Below, piece by piece: positions 1 through 7,572 of a stretch of DNA of 64,000 bases. Position numbers and translations under genes: made by a program. Positions within the stretch are counted from its first letter, which is position 1, and each line of letters opens with the position of its first letter. The stretch spans positions 2,480,001 through 2,544,000 of the forward strand of contig NZ_CP095487.1 of assembly GCF_023028345.1 (NCBI RefSeq). The letters are read 5' to 3'. The stretch is from Halorientalis marina. Lineage in GTDB: Archaea > Halobacteriota > Halobacteria > Halobacteriales > Haloarculaceae. A model generated the notes under the pieces. The model searched no databases and was not told the origin of the DNA. It saw nothing but the letters and a program-made list of their open reading frames with translations.

Positions 1-804
1 CTGCTCGGCGGCGCCGCAGCGGGTGGCGTCGGCGTCACGGCGCTCAGTCTCAACGCTGGCGGGAGCGACGGTCGCGTGTCGACCCTCGTCGCGGGGAGCC
101 TCCTGGGGGTCGCCGAAGCGGTCGGCGACGCGGCGGTGGAGGCACACGGGAGCGCGGCCGTCCGGCAGTTGGTCCGTGACGGCGCCCGGGAGCCGGACGC
201 CGTCGCGGTCGCCGACCCGCGCCTGCTGGCGGGGATCGCCGATTCAGCGCGGCTGTTCGCGACGAACGCGCTCGCGCTCACGTACGACCGCGACTCGGCG
301 TACGCGGATCGACTGCAGTCGGACTGGGCGAGCGCGCTCGGCGCCGAGGACATCCGGGTCGGCCGGACCGACCCCGCAGTCGACCCGCTCGGCTACCGCA
401 CCGTCATGGCGCTCCGTCTCGCCGAGGCGTCCGACGTCGACGGGCAGGCGGTCCTGCGTCGGAGTTCGATCCACCCGGAGACGGAGATCACGAACCTCGT
501 CGACGGCGGGAGCCTCGACTGTGCGTTCGTCTACGAGAGCATGGCCGTCGAGCGGGGCCTGCCGACCGTCGATCTGCCGCCCCGCATCGATTTCTCGGAC
601 CCTGATATGGCCGACCACTACGGCTCGGTCGCCGTCGAGGTCGACGGCGAGCGACTCCCGGGGACCCCGATCAGGTACGCGGCCACGGCGCTGACCGAGC
701 GCGGGCGGCAGTGGGTCGATCGGCTCGTCATCGGGCACTCACGCCTGCGGGAACGTGGATTCACCGTCCCGGCGGGGTATCCGGAGCGGCGACCGATCGA
801 GTGA
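1..804 (+). CDS. wtpA: Tungstate/molybdate ABC transporter substrate-binding protein, 5' end outside window
   Basis: The reading frame is open from base 1. It begins with a Gly/Ala-rich hydrophobic stretch that looks like the end of a Tat or lipoprotein signal, so the true start lies upstream and the GTG at 76 is probably internal. The mature part has the order expected of WtpA/ModA-type oxyanion binding proteins: a segment around TNLVDGGSLDCAFVYESMA, then LPPRIDF and a C-terminal PIRYAATALTERG. The protein would bind tungstate or molybdate outside the membrane and hand it to a permease that is not in this window. The family assignment is by recognition; the choice of oxyanion is inference. 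Confidence 0.8.
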   Translation: MLGGAAAGGVGVTALSLNAGGSDGRVSTLVAGSLLGVAEAVGDAAVEAHGSAAVRQLVRDGAREPDAVAVADPRLLAGIADSARLFATNALALTYDRDSAYADRLQSDWASALGAEDIRVGRTDPAVDPLGYRTVMALRLAEASDVDGQAVLRRSSIHPETEITNLVDGGSLDCAFVYESMAVERGLPTVDLPPRIDFSDPDMADHYGSVAVEVDGERLPGTPIRYAATALTERGRQWVDRLVIGHSRLRERGFTVPAGYPERRPIE

Positions 805-810
805 CCGCCC

Positions 811-1011
811 TCAGTCCTCGAGGTCGGGGTCGAAGAGCTCCTCGATGCTGGCCTCGAAAAAGCGCGCGAGGCGGAAGGCGAGTTCGAGGGACGGGTCGTA
901 GCGGCCGCGCTCGATACTGTTTATCGTCTGTCGCGTGACGCCGACGGCCTCCGCGAGGTCCGCCTGGCTCATGTCGGCGGCCTCGCGCCGTTCGCGTAGG
1001 TCGTTGTCCAT
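811..1011 (-). CDS. XRE-family helix-turn-helix regulator
   Basis: A 66-residue protein that is almost entirely one HTH domain. Residues 15-50 hold the canonical MSQADLAEAVGVTRQTINS helix-turn-helix followed by ERGRYDPSLELAFRLA. Small stand-alone XRE proteins of this length normally repress their own operon. The start lies 2 bases beyond the stop of the DUF2178-type membrane protein upstream, so the two are cotranscribed. The paired palindromes at 1431-1464 in front of the operon are the natural candidate operator. Such XRE/DUF2178 pairs are common in archaea, but their signal is not known. Confidence 0.9.
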   Translation of the reverse strand: MDNDLRERREAADMSQADLAEAVGVTRQTINSIERGRYDPSLELAFRLARFFEASIEELFDPDLED

Positions 1012-1013
1012 CG

Positions 1014-1409
1014 TCAGCGGTTCGCTCGGGCGACGAGGAGGGTGCCCAGCCAGAGGAGGTAGATGGCGGCGATCGTCACCCCGACGCCCGCCATGAACGG
1101 CGTCCACTCGTAGTAGCCGAGCGCGTTCGCGACGACGAGCGACGGGAACACGACCGCCGACGCGATACCGACCGTGCCGATCGTGTTGGCACCAGCCGTG
1201 CGCAGCACTTCGTCGTCGCGTTCGTCGAATCGGACGTCGCCGACCCGCTGGTACGCGACCGCAGCGAGAGCGGCGAGGGCGAACACCCCGACCGCGGCGA
1301 GCTGTCGACCAAGCAGGAGCAGTCCCGTGAATCCGAGCGCCGCGACGATCCATAGCGACACGTATGTCGTCCGCGGCGATCCGATCCGGATGCGTTCAGT
1401 GGTTGTCAT
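1014..1409 (-). CDS. DUF2178-type four-helix membrane protein
   Basis: A 131-residue protein with about four predicted membrane segments, near residues 18-35, 38-55, 78-96 and 104-125, and a charged loop RVGDVRFDERDDEV in the middle. The loop and topology fit the DUF2178 family of small membrane proteins that often accompany an XRE regulator. It is the first gene of a two-gene operon with the regulator at 811-1011. It may be a membrane partner of the regulator, but the function is unknown. Confidence 0.8.
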   Translation of the reverse strand: MTTTERIRIGSPRTTYVSLWIVAALGFTGLLLLGRQLAAVGVFALAALAAVAYQRVGDVRFDERDDEVLRTAGANTIGTVGIASAVVFPSLVVANALGYYEWTPFMAGVGVTIAAIYLLWLGTLLVARANR

Positions 1410-1430
1410 GGGTGTGGGAACGCGAGCTAT

Positions 1431-1478
1431 TGTAAAGCTCGCTTTACAGTAAAGTGTACTTTACACCTACTAATAAAG
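1431..1478 (-). promoter_or_regulatory. Promoter with two tandem perfect palindromes (candidate XRE operator)
   Basis: Two inverted repeats lie back to back: 1431-1448 (TGTAAAGC, 2-base centre, GCTTTACA) and 1449-1464 (GTAAAGT, 2-base centre, ACTTTAC). Both are built from the same TGTAAAG half site. Read on the minus strand, an AT-rich TATA-like stretch at about 1469-1478 precedes them, so the palindromes cover the expected transcription start of the operon at 811-1409. This arrangement fits autorepression by the XRE protein. The palindromes are seen directly; the binding protein is inferred. Confidence 0.7.
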
Positions 1479-1549
1479 CTGGCGGTCGTGTGAACGCCCC
1501 GCCACAGTGGCGGCCTCGAAGCTAAGGCGCTGGCGGCCGAAGTGCGGAT

Positions 1550-1714
1550 ATGGCCGACGAGACGTTGTGCTGTCGACTCTGTGGGGCGGAGTTGCGCCAG
1601 GACCTCGTGGCGACCGGGCGCCGGGCCTGCTGTCTGAACGCGACGAAAATCGTCGGCGCGTGCCCGGAGCACGGGCCGGTCGGTCCACATCACGCCGTCG
1701 AGGACGGGGAGTGA
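1550..1714 (+). CDS. Small cysteine-rich protein, likely zinc-binding
   Basis: A 54-residue open frame beginning MADETLCCRLCGAEL. It has a CC-x2-C cluster near the start, a second CC at residues 27-28 and a CPEH near residue 38. Seven positions able to bind metal in so short a protein suggest one or two zinc knuckles of the kind found in haloarchaeal micro-proteins. It stands alone between the divergent DUF2178/XRE operon and the convergent nikR gene. Function unknown. Confidence 0.6.
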   Translation: MADETLCCRLCGAELRQDLVATGRRACCLNATKIVGACPEHGPVGPHHAVEDGE

Positions 1715-1736
1715 ACGGTGTCGGCGGAGACCGGAG

Positions 1737-2156
1737 TCAGGACAGCGGACTGATGTCGTCGACCGGGTGGACCGAGTAGTCCACGGAGACGGTGTCTTTC
1801 GTGGCCCGTATCTTGCCAACGAACGTCGAGATGTCCTCGAGTTGCCCCTCGAGGACGAACAGCTCCATGCAGTAGTGGTTCCCGACGTGGCTGTGGAAGT
1901 TCGAGACGACGAGGTCCTCGTAATCGTGCCGGAGATGCATCATCTTCTCCTCGACGCTCGTCGTCTCGAAGTCGAAGAGGACGGTGACGATAGCCATCAG
2001 CTCCCGGTCCTCCAGGCGCTTGTCCTCGAACTCCCCGAGAAGGTTCCGGACGGCCTCCCGGACAACCTCGCTCCGGCCGGTGTAGCCGTGTTCCTCGCCA
2101 AATTCGTCGACCCGTTCCTCCAGTTCGTCCGGCATCGAGATACTGACGACTCCCAT
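1737..2156 (-). CDS. nikR: Nickel-responsive regulator NikR
   Basis: A 139-residue protein with an N-terminal ribbon-helix-helix domain (residues 1-45, [20 protein letters not shown]) and a C-terminal ACT-like metal domain. The nickel ligands expected from E. coli NikR appear at His77, His88, His90 and Cys96 (motif HSHVGNHYC). NikR represses nickel uptake genes when nickel is plentiful, but no nickel transporter lies nearby. A TCATAC hexamer at 2190-2195, just upstream of the gene, equals one half of the classical E. coli NikR box; the matching half is not seen at the expected spacing. Confidence 0.92.
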   Translation of the reverse strand: MGVVSISMPDELEERVDEFGEEHGYTGRSEVVREAVRNLLGEFEDKRLEDRELMAIVTVLFDFETTSVEEKMMHLRHDYEDLVVSNFHSHVGNHYCMELFVLEGQLEDISTFVGKIRATKDTVSVDYSVHPVDDISPLS

Positions 2157-2185
2157 GTATTAACTCGGTGCCGGACGAGTAATAA

Positions 2186-2650
2186 CTATTCATACTCGCG
2201 GGCGTGTCCCGCCCGTTTCCTGCGGGACGCGAGCGACGGTCCTGCCAGCCCGTGACCCGGACAGTGGTCAGTTCGAGACCGGTGCCGGCCCGCGGTCGTC
2301 GAACCGCCACCGCCCTGTCCGTCGAGGACGGGCAACTGCTCGACCGCACCGACGTTGGCGACCAGGAAGAGGGCGAACGCGACCCGGATCAGAATGCTCA
2401 GATAGGCGTTGAGGACGGCGAGGACGGAAATGTCGTAGATCCCGACCAGCGAGAGGAGGGCGAAGACGATGAGCATCGCGATCAGGAACCACAGGAGTTT
2501 CCAGGCCTTCCAGTGGAGGAGACGCTGTTCGTCCGGCATCGCCGCTGCCCGGTCGGCGATACGCCCCCGGAGGAGTTTGAAGAGGAGGACGAGTCCGATC
2601 GCAAGCAGCAGTTCGTCCCCGCGTTCGTACCCTGTCTCACGTGCTGTCAT
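2186..2650 (-). CDS. Uncharacterised membrane protein
   Basis: A 154-residue protein from the ATG at 2650. It starts MTARETGYERGDELLLAIG and has a first hydrophobic segment near residues 12-22, followed by two strong membrane segments at about residues 50-70 and 75-100. A basic, Ser/Gly-rich tail follows. The stop lies 29 bases before nikR and the start is 10 bases after the stop of another small membrane protein, so the two membrane proteins form an operon read toward nikR. No family recognised. Confidence 0.6.
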   Translation of the reverse strand: MTARETGYERGDELLLAIGLVLLFKLLRGRIADRAAAMPDEQRLLHWKAWKLLWFLIAMLIVFALLSLVGIYDISVLAVLNAYLSILIRVAFALFLVANVGAVEQLPVLDGQGGGGSTTAGRHRSRTDHCPGHGLAGPSLASRRKRAGHAREYE

Positions 2651-2660
2651 CGGTCGTCTC

Positions 2661-2864
2661 CTATCCGAGCAGGTACCGCAGCCACGGGTTCGATTCGACG
2701 AGCGTGGTTCGTTCGAGGTACTGATCGAGACCCCACACGCGGCCGGCACCGACCACGATTGCGGTGATGAACAACACGAGGCCGAGCAGTTCACCGTTGA
2801 CGAAGCCTCGTCGCCACGCCTCGTTCCCGAAATCGGCGACGGCACCATCGACGTCAGCCTGCAC
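2661..2864 (-). CDS. Small single-pass membrane protein
   Basis: A 67-residue protein with GTG start at 2864; no ATG is available before the in-frame stop upstream. Residues 27-45 (LGLVLFITAIVVGAGRVWG) form one membrane segment, and the C-terminus is ERTTLVESNPWLRYLLG. It sits 10 bases upstream of the membrane protein at 2186-2650 and diverges from the pair at 2927-3498. Function unknown; it may be a partner of its operon neighbour. Confidence 0.55.
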   Translation of the reverse strand: MQADVDGAVADFGNEAWRRGFVNGELLGLVLFITAIVVGAGRVWGLDQYLERTTLVESNPWLRYLLG

Positions 2865-2926
2865 GTTCGCGAAGACGCCGCCCAGCGGTTCTCGCGCATC
2901 TGGAACGACATCCGGGAGAGATAATC

Positions 2927-3226
2927 ATGCACATCGGACTCGTCATCGGGAAACTCGTCACGGTCGGACTGGGACTGTTGATAGCGTACCAGGCCTACAG
3001 AGGGTACAGGGCGTACGGCAGTGAGCCGATGCTGTACGTCGCCATCGGCTTCCTGTTCATCAGCATCGGTGCCGTCATCGAGGGCATCCTGTTCGATGTC
3101 GTGGGACTTTCGAAATTCCTGTCGGGTACCATCCAGAAAGCCATCGTCGCAGCCGCCATGATCGTGATCCTGTACTCGCTCTGCGGCAGACTGGGACAGT
3201 CCGTCAACAGGGAGGGCGAGTCGTGA
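2927..3226 (+). CDS. Small membrane protein, DUF7521-like
   Basis: A 99-residue protein with about three membrane segments (residues 5-20, 36-58 and 70-88). The pattern MHIGLVIGKLVTVGLGLLIAY, then an AYRGYRAYG turn and a GAVIEG centre, resembles the haloarchaeal DUF7521 family of small membrane proteins. Its stop overlaps the GTG start of the next gene by four bases (GTGA), so translation is probably coupled. Such proteins are often found beside HTH regulators, but no function is established. Confidence 0.7.
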   Translation: MHIGLVIGKLVTVGLGLLIAYQAYRGYRAYGSEPMLYVAIGFLFISIGAVIEGILFDVVGLSKFLSGTIQKAIVAAAMIVILYSLCGRLGQSVNREGES

Positions 3227-3498
3227 CCGACCACTGGGCGACGGTGTTGGTCGCCGTCCGGGTCGTTCTGCTCCTGCTCGGCGTTGCTACGACGGCGATT
3301 AGTTTTCGCGCCTACCGCCGCGAGAAAGCCCAATACCTCCGCAACGCCACAGTCGGATTCGCGCTCATCACGCTGGGCATCCTCGTGGAAGGATTCCTGT
3401 ATCAGCACACGGACCTGGCGCTGACGCAGGTCCACATCGTCGAGTCCGTCGCGCTGGCCTGTGGACTCGGCGTGCTCCTCTATTCGTTTCTCCGGTAA
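3223..3498 (+). CDS. Small membrane protein, DUF7521-like (second copy)
   Basis: A 91-residue protein, GTG start, with the same layout as the gene before it: helix, SFRAYRREK turn, a LITLGILVEGFLYQH core and a final helix LACGLGVLLYSF. The two are paralogues translated with a four-base overlap and probably pair in the membrane as a heterodimer. Function unknown. Confidence 0.7.
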   Translation: MTDHWATVLVAVRVVLLLLGVATTAISFRAYRREKAQYLRNATVGFALITLGILVEGFLYQHTDLALTQVHIVESVALACGLGVLLYSFLR

Positions 3499-3553
3499 TC
3501 GGTCGGAGCCCGCCCCACCAGTGACACAGTCCGACCACACGGCGACTGAAACC

Positions 3554-3581
3554 CTTATAAATCCGACTCCCCAAGTGGGGA
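3554..3581 (+). promoter_or_regulatory. TATA box and palindrome ahead of the HAD gene
   Basis: CTTATAAAT at 3554-3562 ends about 20 bases before the ATG at 3583 and is centred about 25-28 bases upstream, so the mRNA is probably leaderless. Between box and start codon lies a short palindrome TCCCC-AAGT-GGGGA (3568-3581), exactly where transcription should begin. It could be an operator or shape the 5' end of the message. Confidence 0.6.
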
Positions 3582-3582
3582 C

Positions 3583-4242
3583 ATGACTTACGATACCGTC
3601 GTTTTCGACAACGACGGTGTCCTCGTCGGTCGAACGCGTTTCGAGGTTCTTCAGGACGCTACTGAGGAGACGTTCGAGCAGTTTGGTGTGACCGACCCGG
3701 ACCCCGATCACGTCGAAGACATGACTATTGGAGCAACCCCAGAGCAGGTCGCCGCTGTCTGTGACAGATACGGCCTCGAACCGGAGTCGTTCTGGCGCAC
3801 TCGCGACCGGACGCTGTCGGGGGCCCAGCAGGAAGAAGCCCGCGCAGGACGAAAGACCCCCTACGGAGACGTCGAGACGCTCACCGAACTCGACATCTCG
3901 ATGGGGGTCGTCAGTTCGAACCAGCAGGAGACGGTCGACTTTCTTCTCGATCACTTCGATATCTCGGAGTTGTTCGACACCGCGTACGGCCGTGAGGCGA
4001 CCATCGAGAGCCTCGATCTCAGAAAACCGAACTCCCACTACCTCGAACGTGCCCTCGCCGACCTCGAAGCCGAATCCGCGTTGTTCGTCGGCGACAACGA
4101 GTCAGACATCAAGGCCGCCGAGAACGCTGGCATCGACTCGGCGTTCATCCGCCGGCCCCACCGCCGCGACTGGTATCTCAACGTGTGGCCGACCTGGGAT
4201 ATCGACTCGCTCGACGACCTCCACGGAATCTGTAACGCCTGA
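3583..4242 (+). CDS. HAD-superfamily hydrolase, phosphoglycolate phosphatase-like
   Basis: A 219-residue HAD protein. Motif I is VVFDNDGVLV (nucleophile Asp9, acid Asp11), motif II the Ser in GVVSSNQQ, motif III the Lys in LRKPNSHY and motif IV LFVGDNESDIKAA. A helical cap (about residues 18-85) places it among the Gph/beta-phosphoglucomutase-like C1-cap phosphatases. The substrate is not predictable; phosphoglycolate or another small sugar phosphate is usual. Convergent with the MFS gene, with 79 bases between. Confidence 0.85.
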   Translation: MTYDTVVFDNDGVLVGRTRFEVLQDATEETFEQFGVTDPDPDHVEDMTIGATPEQVAAVCDRYGLEPESFWRTRDRTLSGAQQEEARAGRKTPYGDVETLTELDISMGVVSSNQQETVDFLLDHFDISELFDTAYGREATIESLDLRKPNSHYLERALADLEAESALFVGDNESDIKAAENAGIDSAFIRRPHRRDWYLNVWPTWDIDSLDDLHGICNA

Positions 4243-4321
4243 GGACGGCCCCAGGTACTCCGCAGGTGGCGGTGGGACTGGGACAAGGTACGAAGCCGAA
4301 CCGTATGAAAAACCGCCCCGT

Positions 4322-5611
4322 TCAGTCCTGCGGAACTGTCTGGGTCGACTGCGCCGTGGCAGGTGCGGGGGGCTCGTGTGTCCCGAAGTCCGGGTGAGTC
4401 TCTTCCATCCAGACATACACGACTGCGCCGGAGACGAACATCAGGAGTCCAGTCATGTAGAATGCAGCTTCGGCGTTCACGAACTCCATCGAGAGTCCGA
4501 TCAGGATCGCGCCGACGGCGTAGCCGGAATCGCGCCACATCCGGTAGACGCCCATTCCCGACGACCGCCACGTCGGGTGAGCGGCGTCGCTCGGCACAGT
4601 CATCAGGTTCGGATACAGCAACGCCATCCCGAGACCGGAGATAGCGGCCAGGACGGCCCACGCCAGGTATCCCCCGACGAGCACCATTCCGAGGACGCCA
4701 GCTCCTGCGAGAAACATCCCCCAGATAACGGGCGGACGGCGACCGATGCGGTCGGCGAGTCCACCAGTCGCAATCTGGAGGAAGTACATCGCGCTGTGGA
4801 CGCCGACGACGACACCGACGGCCGCGATACCAAGACCCTGGCTCACTAGATACAGCGGGACGGCGATCCAGAACAGCGTGTCCACGAAGTTCTCGATGTG
4901 ACCGGCCTGCGCCGCGGCGAACAGCGTCCTGTCACCGTAGGTCGCCCGCTTCAGCACTTCGTTGAACGGCAGGTGGGCGTCGTGGTGGTCGTCGTCACCT
5001 TCGGCCTGGGCGTACTGGACGGTCTCTTTGATCAGGAAAATCGAGACGAGAAACGCCAGCACGACGACCGCTGCGAGGAAGTAGAACGGCTCGGGACGGA
5101 GACTCCACTGCCCAGCGATGACGCCGGTGAGCCAGGCACCGACAGCGACGCCAGTGTATCCGAACGACTCGTCGATGCCGACCGCGAGGCCACGCTGATC
5201 GGGCCCCGCGAGGTCTATCTTCGCGTTGATCGCCATGCTCCAGGTCAGCGCCTGATTGATACCCAGCAGGACGTTCCCGACGGTGATCCAGCCCCAGCTG
5301 GGAGCGAAGATGAGAATGAGCGGCAGGGGGAGTGCCGTCGCCCACCCGGCGACGAGAACTGGCTTGCGGCCGTACTCCTCCCCCCATTTACCAGCGTAGA
5401 GGTTGAGGATCGACTTCACGATTCCGAACGAGACGACGAACGAACCGATAACGAGGAACGACGTGACGCCGAGTACCTCTTCCCCCAGAACGGGGACGAC
5501 GGTCCGTTCGGACCCGATGGTTAGACCGGTGGCGAACACCAGCAGGACGTGCAGTGAGAACTGTCCGAGGTGCTCGCGGATTCCCTGTTTGAGTTTAGTT
5601 CCCGTACTCAT
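4322..5611 (-). CDS. MFS transporter linked to a sulfur-type hydrolase
   Basis: A 429-residue major facilitator with about 12 membrane segments. The loop motif A between helices 2 and 3 is GKWGEEYGRKPVLVAG, and its second-half copy is GGLADRIGRRPPVIWG. A His/Asp-rich loop (EGDDDHHDAHLPF) precedes the second bundle. It starts 4 bases after the stop of the rhodanese/metallo-beta-lactamase gene and must be cotranscribed with it. That partner suggests a substrate or product of sulfur metabolism, such as export of sulfite or thiosulfate. This is inference from context only. Confidence 0.82.
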   Translation of the reverse strand: MSTGTKLKQGIREHLGQFSLHVLLVFATGLTIGSERTVVPVLGEEVLGVTSFLVIGSFVVSFGIVKSILNLYAGKWGEEYGRKPVLVAGWATALPLPLILIFAPSWGWITVGNVLLGINQALTWSMAINAKIDLAGPDQRGLAVGIDESFGYTGVAVGAWLTGVIAGQWSLRPEPFYFLAAVVVLAFLVSIFLIKETVQYAQAEGDDDHHDAHLPFNEVLKRATYGDRTLFAAAQAGHIENFVDTLFWIAVPLYLVSQGLGIAAVGVVVGVHSAMYFLQIATGGLADRIGRRPPVIWGMFLAGAGVLGMVLVGGYLAWAVLAAISGLGMALLYPNLMTVPSDAAHPTWRSSGMGVYRMWRDSGYAVGAILIGLSMEFVNAEAAFYMTGLLMFVSGAVVYVWMEETHPDFGTHEPPAPATAQSTQTVPQD

Positions 5612-5615
5612 GGAT

Positions 5616-6728
5616 TCATTCAGCGGCGCAGTTGTTGGGGCCCAGTTCCAGTTCGGCCAGCTCGTCGGCAGGAACCGACTCCTGACCGACGTTCGTTCGC
5701 TTGACGCGCTCGAAGTTCGGGGGATGATCCGGGATATCCGACGCGAGCTCCGCGACGAACTCCTCGCGGCCGCGGCCGAGATCCTCGTTCCCCTCTCTGA
5801 CTTCCGCGAGGGTCGCGGTCACAGGCGGTTCCGGCGAGCCAGGATCGTGTGCTGGTAGGACAACTGCATCGTCCGGTCTGTCCAGCAGCCGCTGGAGGCT
5901 CTCGTACAGCGTCGCGGCGTTCTGTTCGACGTCGGAGTCTTCGATTCCCGCTTCGACGCCGAGTTCGACGCGCCCCACGCTCTCGTGGAAGAGCGTATCG
6001 CCCGTGATCAGCGCAGCACCGTCGATATCGAACGAGACGCTCCCTTCGCTGTGGCCCGGTGTGTGGATGACCTCGATATCGAGGCTGCCGACCGTCACGG
6101 TCTGTCCGTCCTCGACCGGCGTCGCGTCGATTGCGAGCGCGTCGTTCGGGTGGAGGAAGTAGGGGACGCCGTGTCGGTCGGCGAGTTCCGCAGCGCCGGA
6201 GACGTGGTCGGCGTGGGCATGGGTGTCGGAGACCCCGACGAGTTCGGCGTCGTATTCGTCGAGAATCGCCTCGTACTCGTCGAGATACTGTGACGGGTCG
6301 AAAACTGCGGCTTCACCGTCGGAAATGAGGACGTGTGAGAGGCAGCCCTTCCCCGGCCGCGCGACCTGAACGAGCGTGCCATCGAGGTCGGTTGGCACTG
6401 CTGCGTGTCGGTGGACACGGCTCCAACCGTTCATCCCGTCGATGAGCGTCGCCGCGTCGTAGTCCAACTCTTGGAGAACTTCCGTCGCGGTCTCCGAGAC
6501 GACACCGGCAGCACAGACAGTGACGATCCGTTCGGTACGGGGGAGATCCGAGAGGGCTTCCTTGGCCTGTTCGGACCCTGCAGTTAGTTCGTCGTAGACA
6601 TCGACGTTGATACTACCCGGAATGTGCCACTCCTCGAAATCCTCTTCGTGGCGAATATCGAGGACGAGCGGGTCCTCGTCACCGTTTTGTAACTGTTCGC
6701 TGAGTTCCTCCGGCGGTATCTCCTGCAT
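5616..6728 (-). CDS. Rhodanese / metallo-beta-lactamase fusion, persulfide dioxygenase-like
   Basis: A 370-residue two-domain protein. Residues 1-108 are a rhodanese domain with catalytic Cys72 in VTVCAAGV. Residues 115-330 are a metallo-beta-lactamase fold with DTHAHADH (168-175), TPGHSEGS and ITGDTLFH metal motifs. The hydrolase part resembles the ETHE1/glyoxalase II branch that oxidises glutathione or other low-molecular-weight persulfides to sulfite. The fusion order here, rhodanese first, is the reverse of many bacterial fusions. First gene of an operon with the MFS gene, and divergent from an HTH-10 regulator. Confidence 0.85.
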   Translation of the reverse strand: MQEIPPEELSEQLQNGDEDPLVLDIRHEEDFEEWHIPGSINVDVYDELTAGSEQAKEALSDLPRTERIVTVCAAGVVSETATEVLQELDYDAATLIDGMNGWSRVHRHAAVPTDLDGTLVQVARPGKGCLSHVLISDGEAAVFDPSQYLDEYEAILDEYDAELVGVSDTHAHADHVSGAAELADRHGVPYFLHPNDALAIDATPVEDGQTVTVGSLDIEVIHTPGHSEGSVSFDIDGAALITGDTLFHESVGRVELGVEAGIEDSDVEQNAATLYESLQRLLDRPDDAVVLPAHDPGSPEPPVTATLAEVREGNEDLGRGREEFVAELASDIPDHPPNFERVKRTNVGQESVPADELAELELGPNNCAAE

Positions 6729-6748
6729 CGGTATTCCTGAATAGCAGG

Positions 6749-6796
6749 TATATTTGAATATAGGCGCTGCCGGACATGACCGGCACTGTTAATTTT
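6749..6796. promoter_or_regulatory. Divergent promoter region with AT palindrome
   Basis: The space between the divergent genes holds TATATT-TG-AATATA (6749-6762), a perfect inverted repeat that can serve as TATA element for the leftward hydrolase operon. A GCCGG-6-CCGGC inverted repeat follows at 6769-6784. A TTAATTTT stretch at about 6790-6797 lies some 25 bases before the ATG at 6818 and fits as the TATA element of the rightward regulator gene. The overlap suggests joint control. Confidence 0.5.
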
Positions 6797-6817
6797 GGCC
6801 AGTTCGAAGTCGTCCGT

Positions 6818-7552
6818 ATGAGTCTGTACGAGGCCTCGATCCGCGTCAAACACGAGTGTCCATACCGGGAGATTTCGGAACGGCACCCGGACTTGACAAT
6901 ACGTGAGTGGCCGCTAAGCGACTGCCAGGTGCTGGAAATCACATCGGAGGCGACACCGACTGACGAGTTGCTTGACGACATCGATCAACTCGGAACCGTT
7001 CTACACGAGTCGGAGGATGAAGACGGGTATCACGTTGTCACGCAGTCCTGCCTGTGTTCACTTGAACAGTCGATCATCGACCGCTTCGAGGAACACGACT
7101 GTCTGTATCAGCCGCCGACGATCTACCGCCAGGGCTGGGAGCACTACACGGTGGTCGCGTTCGACGGTGAAGACATTCGAGAGTTGCTCGACGATCTGCG
7201 AGCTGACAGAGAGATCGAACTGCTCTCGAAAACCTCGATTTCGGAGAAACAGATTCCCCACAGCATGCTGGCTCCGGCGAATCAACTGTTCGAGGACATC
7301 ACTGACCGGCAGTTAGCGGCGCTCCAATTGGCACTGGAAAGTGGGTACTACGAGCAACCGCGGAAAACCTCACTCCGGGACCTGGCCGACCAGACGGCCG
7401 TCGCTCGCTCGACGTACGAAGAACACCTCCGGAAAGCGGAGAACAAACTCCTCACGAACGCGGGACAGTTCTTGCGCCTGGTCACCGCGACATCGACGGC
7501 CGACCCGCTGCAGGTCGAGGAGACGCGACAGGGGGAACAGGCTGCCGATTAG
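6818..7552 (+). CDS. Bacterio-opsin-activator-type HTH regulator (HTH-10)
   Basis: A 244-residue protein from the ATG at 6818. This start was chosen because MSLYEASIRVKHECPYREIS is the usual beginning of the family and a TATA-like stretch lies about 25 bases upstream. The N-terminal sensory domain contains a CPY motif near the start, then a Cys-rich strand TQSCLCSLEQ. The C-terminal HTH-10 domain begins LTDRQLAALQLALESGYY and ends near LRKAENKLL. It is divergent from the persulfide-hydrolase/MFS operon, so it probably controls it, perhaps sensing a sulfur species through its cysteines. The sensing role is inference. Confidence 0.85.
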   Translation: MSLYEASIRVKHECPYREISERHPDLTIREWPLSDCQVLEITSEATPTDELLDDIDQLGTVLHESEDEDGYHVVTQSCLCSLEQSIIDRFEEHDCLYQPPTIYRQGWEHYTVVAFDGEDIRELLDDLRADREIELLSKTSISEKQIPHSMLAPANQLFEDITDRQLAALQLALESGYYEQPRKTSLRDLADQTAVARSTYEEHLRKAENKLLTNAGQFLRLVTATSTADPLQVEETRQGEQAAD

Positions 7553-7572
7553 GTGCCAGCATTCGTAACGAT

